Shown here piece by piece: positions 58,184 through 64,000 of a stretch of DNA of 64,000 nucleotides (positions are counted from its first letter, which is position 1; each line of letters begins with the position of its first letter). Where the stretch lies: the NCBI RefSeq assembly GCF_019375555.1, contig NZ_JAHXDN010000002.1, positions 248,001 to 312,000 on the forward strand, given 5' to 3'. The notes beneath the pieces were generated by a model, which did not search any database, was not told the DNA's origin, and worked only from the letters and a program-made list of their open reading frames with translations. Source of the stretch: Roseobacter insulae. GTDB lineage: Bacteria > Pseudomonadota > Alphaproteobacteria > Rhodobacterales > Rhodobacteraceae. The position numbers were made by a program, and so were the translations under genes.

Positions 58184-59608
58184 TCACTCCATCACATAGC
58201 CGTAGGAACCGCTGAAGTCCTGTTTCGCGACTTCGCCGGCTGCACCTTTGCGGGGCGCATTGGCATTTCTAACTGTGCGGCCAAACAGGAAGAGATCCTG
58301 TTCGGTTGGCGGTTTGATCCGATCCGTGGGCAAGGCCAGCGCTTCGCCCCGGGTCGGTGTCACCAGATGAGCCGTGATGATGATCACAAGCTCTGTCTGG
58401 CTGCGCTGGTAATCGGCGCTGCGGAAGAGAGCGCCCAAAACCGGCACATCGCCGATCCATGGCAGCTGCGTTGCCTGGTCAGTGAAGTCATCCTGCAAAA
58501 GTCCTGCAATTGCAAAGCTTTCGCCGTCCCGCATCTCGACGGTGGTTGATGCTTCCCGGCGCGAGAACGCGTCCAGAAAAAAGCCGCCGCCAAGGCTGAC
58601 GCCGTTCGATGGGTCGATCGCCGATACCGCTGCGGAAAGCTGCAGGTTGATGATGTTGCTGTCGACAACGCGGGGGACGAAGTTCAGTTCAACCCCAAAC
58701 GGTTTGAATTCAACGCTGATCGTATCGTTGTCCTGAGCAACCGGAACCGGGTACTCGCCGCCAGCGAGGAAGTTTGCTTCCTGACCGGAAAGGGCCACTA
58801 GGTTGGGTTCCGCCAGCGTGCGCACAGCGCCTTTTGTTTCAAGCGCCTCCAGCAGCAGACCGATCTGGACGGATCCAAGGCTGAAGCCAATGTTGGCCGT
58901 GCCCGCGGCTTCCGAGACGCTTGGGAGCGCACCGCCAAGAAGCAGGCCGTTATTCGGGCTGGTTGCGCCCGCGCCGGTGCCCGCTGTTACGTCCGTGCTG
59001 CCAATTGCGAGCGAACTGCTCAGGGATTTGGAAACCGTGCGGTTCATTTCGGCAAAACGCACTTTCAGCATTACCTGCTGGATGCCGCCGACGCTCATGA
59101 GGTTGGACACCCGGTCAGGGGCGTAGCGTTGCGCCAGATCCAGTGCTTTCTGGAGTTTCTGACTGCTGGACACCGTGCCGGAAAGCACGATACCGTCGTT
59201 CGCCGTACGCACTTCAACATTCTCGCCCGGCAGGATTTGCCCGAGGCGCTCTTTGAACTCGGTAACATCCGGTGCAACGCGGACTTCCACATTTGTGATC
59301 AACTGCCCGGTTGCGTCGAGCAGTGTCAACGTTGTCATCCCGGGGGTCTTGCCCAGAACGTAGATGCTGCGATCCGACAGTGACGAGATATCCGCGATGC
59401 CGGGATTGGCAATGCTCAACTCGGCAAAGGGGATTTCGCTTTCAACGACAACCGCGCGGTTCATTGGAACCGCGAGTGTTCGATTTGTGCCCTTGGTGAC
59501 CACACGCAAGGTTTCTGCCTGCGCCGTTACCGGCGTAAACACAGCCAGCGGCGACGCGCTAAGTGTCAGCCCCAAGAGGGCCGCCTTCAACATTCCATCA
59601 ATTTTCAT
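58184..59608 (-). CDS. rcpA: RcpA/CpaC, outer-membrane secretin
   Basis: 474 residues. Signal peptide (to about AQAETLRV), N-terminal pilus-type domain (LAVPMNRAVVVESEIPFAELSIAN), a BON-like region (ILPGENVEVRTANDGIVLSGTV), and the secretin domain with GLVLEALE-like GLLLEALETKGAVRTLAEPNLVALSGQEANFLAGGEYPVPV. The C-terminus contains VPVLGALFRSADYQRSQTELVIIITAHLV. It forms the outer-membrane pore for the pilus. Confidence 0.96.
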   Translation of the reverse strand: MKIDGMLKAALLGLTLSASPLAVFTPVTAQAETLRVVTKGTNRTLAVPMNRAVVVESEIPFAELSIANPGIADISSLSDRSIYVLGKTPGMTTLTLLDATGQLITNVEVRVAPDVTEFKERLGQILPGENVEVRTANDGIVLSGTVSSSQKLQKALDLAQRYAPDRVSNLMSVGGIQQVMLKVRFAEMNRTVSKSLSSSLAIGSTDVTAGTGAGATSPNNGLLLGGALPSVSEAAGTANIGFSLGSVQIGLLLEALETKGAVRTLAEPNLVALSGQEANFLAGGEYPVPVAQDNDTISVEFKPFGVELNFVPRVVDSNIINLQLSAAVSAIDPSNGVSLGGGFFLDAFSRREASTTVEMRDGESFAIAGLLQDDFTDQATQLPWIGDVPVLGALFRSADYQRSQTELVIIITAHLVTPTRGEALALPTDRIKPPTEQDLFLFGRTVRNANAPRKGAAGEVAKQDFSGSYGYVME

Positions 59609-59754
59609 GTGACCTGCCCTTTTTGATCACGCCTCGGTTCCGGGTCTTAGTGCCCGCATGCGCCGCAGTTTGCGTTGGTTTTGATTTTTTTGCAAGAATC
59701 AATGACTTCTGCTCTTGCGTTTATGTGGATAAATGGCAACAGGCTGAAATAGGG

Positions 59755-59783
59755 AAAGGCGTCGCGAGATCCGCGACGCCTTT
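59755..59783 (-). other. perfect 12-bp hairpin between rcpC and rcpA
   Basis: AAAGGCGTCGCG (59755-59766) pairs exactly with CGCGACGCCTTT (59772-59783) with a five-base loop, in the 193-base gap between the end of rcpC and the start of rcpA. Strong, but without a T-run after it on the minus strand. Probably a partial terminator or an mRNA stabiliser dividing the pilin/rcpC part from the machinery part. Confidence 0.7.
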
Positions 59784-59801
59784 GTAATGTGTTGGTTTTG
59801 T

Positions 59802-60650
59802 TTAGTTTGTGCAGGGAATTGGCACGGCCACGATCTCGGCGCCCCGGCGCGTTCTGATGGTGCAAACGCGGCGTTTCTTGGCGACGGCACGAGGTGCCGC
59901 CTGTTCCAGACCGAGCAACGAGACCTGATCGACTTCGATTTCAGACAGAACCGTGTCGTCCCCCGCGCCAACCAGCGACAAAGACAAACTGCCCGTCGAT
60001 TGTGCCTGGGCGAGTGCGGCAACCTGCTCGGGATCTACTGCAACTGTCACCGTACGGGCGATGCGCGCGCCATTGATCGTTTCGTCGTTCTGGTCAACCG
60101 CGATCAGGCGCACGGCGGATTCGATCAGCTTGGTGACGTCTTCGCGGCCTTCGCCCACATTGATTGCGCCCGACCAGTAGATGTCGACGCGGTCACCAGG
60201 ACGCAGGAAGCCCGAAACCCCGGTCGCCACGTCCACACGGATCGCAAAGGCGCGCATACCTTTTTCCAGCCGTGTGGTCAGGCCGATGTCTTCACCCGGT
60301 TCAGTGATCTTCACCTTAAGAAGCGCTTCGTCTTTTTCCATCGGACGCACGATGAGGCGTTCCTCTTCGACACCTTCGGGGAAGAGAACCGCGATGTCGC
60401 CAAACGTACCCTCCGGAATGGCCGTCTTGGGCCATTTCACCGCGCGCACATCTTTTTTCTTCAGAACGTCGCCGTATTTCAAGCTGCGGGATGCCACGTA
60501 GACCGTTTGCGTTGGCACGATCGCGCTTTCATTGGCTTTCGCCCGGGCCAGTTCGGCCTGGTACTGTCCGATGTAGTTCTTGGCCATGTAAACGGCGCCG
60601 CCAGCAAGCGCTAAGCCGGCCAAGAGCACCAATCCGAATACAGTACGCAT
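59802..60650 (-). CDS. rcpC: RcpC/CpaB, SAF-domain pilus assembly protein
   Basis: 282 residues with an N-terminal membrane segment (VFGLVLLAGLALAGGAVYMA). A SAF domain follows: VYVASRSLKYGDVLKKKDVRAVKWP and LRPGDRVDIYWSG, with VGEGREDVTKLIESAVRLIAVDQ. RcpC interacts with the secretin and may modulate peptidoglycan contact. Separated from flp2 by about 265 bases, so it may have its own promoter. Confidence 0.94.
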   Translation of the reverse strand: MRTVFGLVLLAGLALAGGAVYMAKNYIGQYQAELARAKANESAIVPTQTVYVASRSLKYGDVLKKKDVRAVKWPKTAIPEGTFGDIAVLFPEGVEEERLIVRPMEKDEALLKVKITEPGEDIGLTTRLEKGMRAFAIRVDVATGVSGFLRPGDRVDIYWSGAINVGEGREDVTKLIESAVRLIAVDQNDETINGARIARTVTVAVDPEQVAALAQAQSTGSLSLSLVGAGDDTVLSEIEVDQVSLLGLEQAAPRAVAKKRRVCTIRTRRGAEIVAVPIPCTN

Positions 60651-60915
60651 GTTGTCACCTCGTTGTTCCTATCAGCCCCAATGGAAGAGCGCGCTAATTC
60701 CCAGCCTTGATGTCAGCCGATTGTGGCAATTTGACGATTAACACATGGCCAGAGCGCGACTTTTTCTCTGATATCGCAACAATTGGAACTTCCTTCGGGA
60801 AGGTGCTGCAGGCGTAGTTCGGTCGGTGGCTGTCAACAACCTTCGCCTGATGAAACGGAATGAGCTGCCCCCGGCAGAACGAGGACAGCTCGAGTGTTTG
60901 CAAAGTGGATTGATA

Positions 60916-61113
60916 CTACTCAGATGCGCCGATTTCACCGACCACTTGCGTGTTCAGGAAATCTTCTGTGCGGTCCGTTAGATCGGAAGATCCACCCCGA
61001 AGTTCGATCACCAACGCTGTCGACAAACCTACAACAGCGGCAGTTAAGACTACCCAGTCAACAGTAACAGCCCCGGCCTCATCGTCTTTGAAATTTCTAA
61101 AAGCGCGCAGCAT
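60916..61113 (-). CDS. flp: Flp-type pilin, second copy
   Basis: 65 residues from ATG 61113. A basic leader (MLRAFRNFKDDEAG) is followed by AVTVDWVVLTAAVVGLSTALVIEL, the prepilin core. Cleavage is predicted after the Gly before AVTVDW. The +5/+6 residues are Asp-Trp rather than the Glu-Tyr of classical Flp. It follows flp1 after a strong terminator. Confidence 0.86.
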   Translation of the reverse strand: MLRAFRNFKDDEAGAVTVDWVVLTAAVVGLSTALVIELRGGSSDLTDRTEDFLNTQVVGEIGASE

Positions 61114-61152
61114 GTGTGAACTTTCATTTGAGGAACCTTGGTTCGGTCCGGG

Positions 61153-61189
61153 AAAAAAGGGCCGCATTTCAGCGAATGAAAGCGGCCCT
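61153..61189 (-). terminator. intrinsic terminator between the two flp genes
   Basis: On the minus strand AGGGCCGC pairs with GCGGCCCT (loop of about 16 bases) and is followed by TTTTTT. It should stop most transcripts after flp1, making the long-tailed pilin mRNA more abundant than flp2 and the machinery. Confidence 0.9.
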
Positions 61190-61214
61190 GACTTCAAAGC
61201 ATCAGGTGGAAGTA

Positions 61215-61475
61215 TTAGGAGCCTGTGCCGTCGCCTGTGCCGTCGCCGGTGCCAGTGCCGTCGCCTGTGCCGTCGCCAGTGCCGCCACTGCCGATCGAAC
61301 CAACAGTCTGCTCACCGAGGAAAGTCTCAGTTGCTTCTGTCAGGCCGGTCGCGCCATCTTCGATCGACTGGTATGCGGCAATCGCCAGGCCAACAACAGC
61401 AGCTGTCAGCACAACCCAGTCAACGGTCACGGCACCGTCTTCGTCTTTACGGAAGTTCTTGATAAATTTCATCAT
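61215..61475 (-). CDS. flp: Flp-type pilin, major copy with DGTG-repeat tail
   Basis: 86 residues from ATG 61475 behind GGAGGG. Leader MMKFIKNFRKDEDG, then AVTVDWVVLTAAVVGLAIAAYQSI. After the core come TETFLGEQTVGSIGSGG and a low-complexity tail made of repeats of Thr-Gly-Asp-Gly. As in flp2, Asp-Trp stands at +5/+6. First gene of the Tad run and the only one with an optimal ribosome site right behind a long upstream region; likely the main structural pilin. Confidence 0.88.
   Translation of the reverse strand: MMKFIKNFRKDEDGAVTVDWVVLTAAVVGLAIAAYQSIEDGATGLTEATETFLGEQTVGSIGSGGTGDGTGDGTGTGDGTGDGTGS
61221..61283 (-). repeat. short tandem repeat encoding the Flp tail
   Basis: Repeats of GCCTGTGCCGTC and one-base variants (plus-strand view), about five units, lie inside the flp1 coding sequence and encode the TGDG repeats of the tail. 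Unit length is 12 bases, so gain or loss keeps the frame. Confidence 0.8.
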
Positions 61476-61831
61476 TGTATGTCCCTCCAAAGGATCACTT
61501 AGATTTTCACTTACTAACCTTGCCGTCCTCAGTGACCGTTTCTCTCGTTTGGGTCCGTCCGACTTGGTATGCAGCCATATAGCCAAGGGATTGGGGCATG
61601 ATTTTGGCGGCAATTGTGACTTTTGGCGTCTTCCCCCGGAAAATCGGCAGAAAAATCGTAATGAGCTGTTATCAATGAGAAAAAAAATTCTCTGCCGTTT
61701 ACATTTCATTAAAGTGACCCCCGAATGTGGCAAAATCGCCGCGATCAAGACCCGGAATAGCTGGTCTGGGAGCGATTTCTCTGCGATGCTGCAGGGAAAT
61801 AACGCAGTAATCAAAGCGACGAGCAGTAATA
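61476..61831. other. divergent intergenic region, flp1 / lytic transglycosylase
   Basis: 356 bases with no gene, including an A-run and AT-rich centre near 61660-61710. It should contain the promoters of the pilin operon (minus) and the transglycosylase (plus), but I could not assign clear boxes or a sigma-54 element. Confidence 0.5.
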
Positions 61832-62653
61832 ATGCGTTCCATTCTAGCAGCCGGGCTGATGTCCGCGGTAGTTGCCATGGCATCGGCAGCCGCGGATGAG
61901 CCAGACCCCTATCCGACGTTTGCAGCGAAGCGGATTTCCGTTCCGAAGGCAGGTCAGAAGCGCATCCGCGTGCAGATCGACCCAAAGGCGCAGGAGGCGG
62001 CCTTGGCGGCTTTGCCCAAACCCACACCCAAGATCCCGGATACATCTGACGTGTCGCCTGAAAAGCCTGTTGGGCGGTACGCGTGGTTCTGGGACAAGGT
62101 TTCGCCTTCGATATTCGATTCCGGCCCGGGCCGGTTCCAAGGGGTCATGGATGTCATCATCGGTGCGCGCGATGTGCCGGTACCGCGTTTGCAGCACATG
62201 CAGAACATCGCGCAGGCGAACGGGGTGGATATCCTGAAGTCCACGATTGGCACACAGGTGTCACCGGCCCTGGTGCTGGCGGTGATTACGATCGAATCTG
62301 CCGGGAAGGCTGACGCGGTAAGCCAGGCGGGGGCTCAGGGTCTGATGCAGCTCATGCCGGATACGGCGGACCGCTTCGGCGTGGAAGACAGCCTTGCCGC
62401 GTCAGAGAATATCGCAGGTGGCGTAAAGTACCTTGACTGGCTGATGAGCGAATTTGGCGGCGACCCGGTGTTGGTTCTGGCCGGATACAACGCGGGTGAA
62501 GGCTCGGTTAGGACCTACGCGGGCGTGCCACCTTTCGCGGAAACCCGGGATTACGTGCCCAAGGTGCTGGCGGCATTTCAGGTGGCGCGTGGCCTGTGCC
62601 TGACCCCGCCGGAGCTCATTACCGATGGGTGCGTGTTCGCCGCGTTGAACTAA
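61832..62653 (+). CDS. secreted lytic transglycosylase (SLT family)
   Basis: 273 residues with a signal peptide (MRSILAAGLMSAVVAMASA). The C-terminal SLT domain has the catalytic Glu in AVITIESAGKADAVSQAGAQGLMQLMPDTADRFG and AGYNAGEGSV further on. It cuts glycan strands of peptidoglycan. Divergent from flp1, it may open the wall for the Tad apparatus, although this is inferred from position only. Confidence 0.92.
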   Translation: MRSILAAGLMSAVVAMASAAADEPDPYPTFAAKRISVPKAGQKRIRVQIDPKAQEAALAALPKPTPKIPDTSDVSPEKPVGRYAWFWDKVSPSIFDSGPGRFQGVMDVIIGARDVPVPRLQHMQNIAQANGVDILKSTIGTQVSPALVLAVITIESAGKADAVSQAGAQGLMQLMPDTADRFGVEDSLAASENIAGGVKYLDWLMSEFGGDPVLVLAGYNAGEGSVRTYAGVPPFAETRDYVPKVLAAFQVARGLCLTPPELITDGCVFAALN

Positions 62654-62943
62654 ACGTTGAACACATCTGCCCATTCCGGGTGCCGCTGCCGCTGTGCATT
62701 TACAAAGGGGCAGAGCGGGACAATCCGCACACCTTCGGCCCGCGCATCCTCCACCAGTCTTGTGACAAGGGCGAGGCCCGCACCCGTGGAGCGCAGCGCC
62801 TCCGGCACCCCGGTGTGATCGGCGATGATGCTGGTGGGGGAGAGGATCGAATAGGTCAGCTCCGCTTCCTGCCCGTCCCTTTTCAGCAGGTAACGGCCTT
62901 TCGATCCGTCGACGTGGCGGGTGATCTCGGCATCAGCAGACAC
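62650..62943 (-). CDS. small GNAT-like protein (YidJ type)
   Basis: 97 residues from a GTG at 62943. This is the short N-acetyltransferase-like form (Gcn5-related, one-domain) with YLLKRDGQEAELTYSIL, VPEALRSTGAGLALVTRLVEDARAEGVRIVPLCPFV. The C-terminal motif is reminiscent of YidJ/YjdJ small proteins of unknown substrate. An open extension to 63018 has no similarity. Converges with the transglycosylase gene, overlapping its stop by four bases. Confidence 0.8.
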   Translation of the reverse strand: MSADAEITRHVDGSKGRYLLKRDGQEAELTYSILSPTSIIADHTGVPEALRSTGAGLALVTRLVEDARAEGVRIVPLCPFVNAQRQRHPEWADVFNV

Positions 62944-63118
62944 GTCTTGTCCCGGCGGCGGTCCGCAGGCCCGACCGGGAGACCTGATGAGCGATCCCCC
63001 GTTCGCCTGGCACAGCATTCGGCGCGCCGGGCTTCATAACAAACCTGTCCGGAACGCAGGAAGCAGTCGCTGGCGCGGCATCAGGGTCACCGGGTTTCGG
63101 ATCCACGACACGGCCGCG

Positions 63119-64000
63119 CTACTCCGCGAGCGACGCACCTGCGGGCACGTCGATTGCGATGAAACTGCCCGCAGCGCCGCGGCTCAGTTGCAGCGTCCCT
63201 TCCAGACCTTCAATCAGCCCACTGATCATGCGCCCGCCCACCGAACCGGTGTCCGGCCATCTCATGAAGCTGGGAATGCCCAGACCGTCGTCGGAGACGG
63301 TCAGGCGCAAACCGCCCGCGCTCAGCTGCGACATGCGCACCTCAATCAGGCCGGTCTCGATACGGTCAAAGGCATGCTGATAGGCATTGGCCAAAAGCTC
63401 GGACGCGACAAGCCCCACGCGGGAGGCCGTTTCGATCGGCACATCCACTGGATCGATCTGAAGGTTCAACCGAATGCCGGATCGCCCATATGCATGCCCA
63501 ATGGCGCAGCAGAGCCGGGACAGATAGCTGGCCAAGTGGATGATGTCGCGATTGGATTGCACATCCGACAGCTTCATTTCCTCGTAGAGCAGTTGCAGGG
63601 TTTCAATCCGGCGCGTGAGTGCTTCGTATTCCTCCGGCAGTGAAGTCGAGTTCGATTGCTGTCGGATCATGCTGATGATTATCGACATATCGGTTTCAAC
63701 GCGGTCTTGTATTTCCACAAGTTGGGCGTCTATTTCTTCCGCCGCCGCGCCCATTTGACCGGACTTGAGCTCCTTCTGGATCCCGACGAAATACGTCAGG
63801 TGACCACCTTCGTCGGCGAGCGGTGCAACCAGCAGCCGGTTCATGAATGGTTCACCGTTCGCGCGGTAATTCAGAATATCGACCGAGACCGACTCGCGCC
63901 GTGAGATACCGTCACGCAGCCTGTCTACAGCGAGCTTGTCGGAACCTTCACCTTGCAGAAAGCGGCAATTCCGCCCGATTACGGAACTGCGGGCGTAGCC
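63119..64000 (-). CDS. LOV blue-light sensor with degenerate histidine-kinase output (N-terminus cut)
   Basis: The frame is open from 64000 to the stop at 63119 and continues beyond the edge. The visible N-terminal part has the LOV signature VIGRNCRFLQGEG with the flavin-adduct Cys, then NYRANGEPFMNRLLVAPL, the usual end of a LOV core. The C-terminal part follows the HWE/HisKA_2 pattern: the H-box position reads VEIQDRVETDMSIIISM, where canonical members have EIHHRVKNNL. The ATPase part retains ELLANAYQHAF (N box) and DDGLGIP (G1), and SVGGRMISGLIEGLEG in place of the usual G2. So ligand/nucleotide binding may persist without a phosphoacceptor His. Confidence 0.85.
   Translation of the reverse strand, partial: GYARSSVIGRNCRFLQGEGSDKLAVDRLRDGISRRESVSVDILNYRANGEPFMNRLLVAPLADEGGHLTYFVGIQKELKSGQMGAAAEEIDAQLVEIQDRVETDMSIIISMIRQQSNSTSLPEEYEALTRRIETLQLLYEEMKLSDVQSNRDIIHLASYLSRLCCAIGHAYGRSGIRLNLQIDPVDVPIETASRVGLVASELLANAYQHAFDRIETGLIEVRMSQLSAGGLRLTVSDDGLGIPSFMRWPDTGSVGGRMISGLIEGLEGTLQLSRGAAGSFIAIDVPAGASLAE

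Noticed and set aside
59724-59732. Perfect TGTGGATAA (DnaA-box-like) site
   Set aside because: A single 9-base match in 64 kb is expected by chance and there is no cluster or replication gene around it.
60694-60903. 69-codon minus-strand frame between flp2 and rcpC
   Set aside because: No family resemblance, no clear ribosome site and no membrane or pilin feature; treated as leader sequence of rcpC.
61215-62045. 276-codon frame on the minus strand ending with the flp1 pilin
   Set aside because: Only the last 86 codons resemble Flp; the upstream part is intergenic and antisense to the transglycosylase, and the good ribosome site is at 61475.

Overview
The window is a GC-rich, gene-dense chromosomal segment of an alphaproteobacterium, most likely of the Roseobacter group (Rhodobacterales). 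The basis is gene content and order: phosphatidylcholine synthase, a short DUF1127 protein, ruvCAB followed by ybgC-tolQRAB-pal-cpoB-tilS-ftsH, fhs with folD, the ligase-associated helicase/PdeM pair, and a Tad/Flp pilus locus of the rhodobacterial kind. It looks like core chromosome plus a few accessory operons. I saw no rRNA, tRNA, CRISPR array, insertion sequence or prophage.

Layout. 1-4.0 kb: a minus-strand operon (APH-like kinase, HCCA-isomerase-like thioredoxin-fold protein, FAD oxidoreductase cut by the left edge) diverging from an acyl-CoA dehydrogenase; the kinase/dehydrogenase pair resembles split 4-hydroxyacyl-CoA modules. 4.4-7.6 kb: a translationally coupled operon of an atypical M19 dipeptidase-like protein, a 550-residue unknown and a DUF3726-like protein. 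7.6-13.0 kb: truA, ycjX-GNAT-ycjF and a cNMP-binding/thioredoxin-reductase-like fusion. 13.2-21.1 kb: ileS, a SnoaL-like gene, ogt, pcs, a cytochrome P460-like gene, xerC-DUF484 and fsa. 21.3-27.5 kb: priA, then MFS-MATE-prmA coupled by stop/start overlaps. 27.6-31.8 kb: DUF1127 gene, ruvCAB, a conserved unknown, a frameshifted SnoaL-like gene and ybgC. 31.9-40.3 kb: the complete Tol-Pal envelope operon, tilS and ftsH. 40.4-44.7 kb: a MOSC protein and one-carbon genes fhs and folD. 44.3-48.8 kb: thioesterase, pdeM, DEXH helicase, and an NAD(P)-binding oxidoreductase behind a striking twin-palindrome operator. 49.5-61.5 kb: the Tad pilus locus, all on the minus strand and punctuated by hairpins. 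61.8-64 kb: a lytic transglycosylase, a small GNAT-like protein, and a LOV blue-light sensor with a histidine-kinase-like output domain, cut by the right edge.

How the parts work together. RuvABC resolves Holliday junctions. TolQRA-TolB-Pal-CpoB ties outer-membrane constriction to division, with YbgC and FtsH close by. Fhs and FolD feed 10-formyl- and 5,10-methylene-THF pools. The Tad genes supply two Flp prepilins, the prepilin peptidase, secretin, ATPase, platform proteins and pilotin-like lipoproteins, but no TadE/F/G-type minor pilins are visible.

Most worth following up: the LOV protein whose phosphoacceptor box has lost its histidines; the M19-like/550-aa/DUF3726 operon, in which the dipeptidase has lost metal ligands; the APH/ACAD pair; the AAA+ ATPase with a winged-helix-like N terminus beside the Tad genes; and the Flp pilins with Asp-Trp instead of Glu-Tyr. 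All calls come from reading the sequence; no database search was run.
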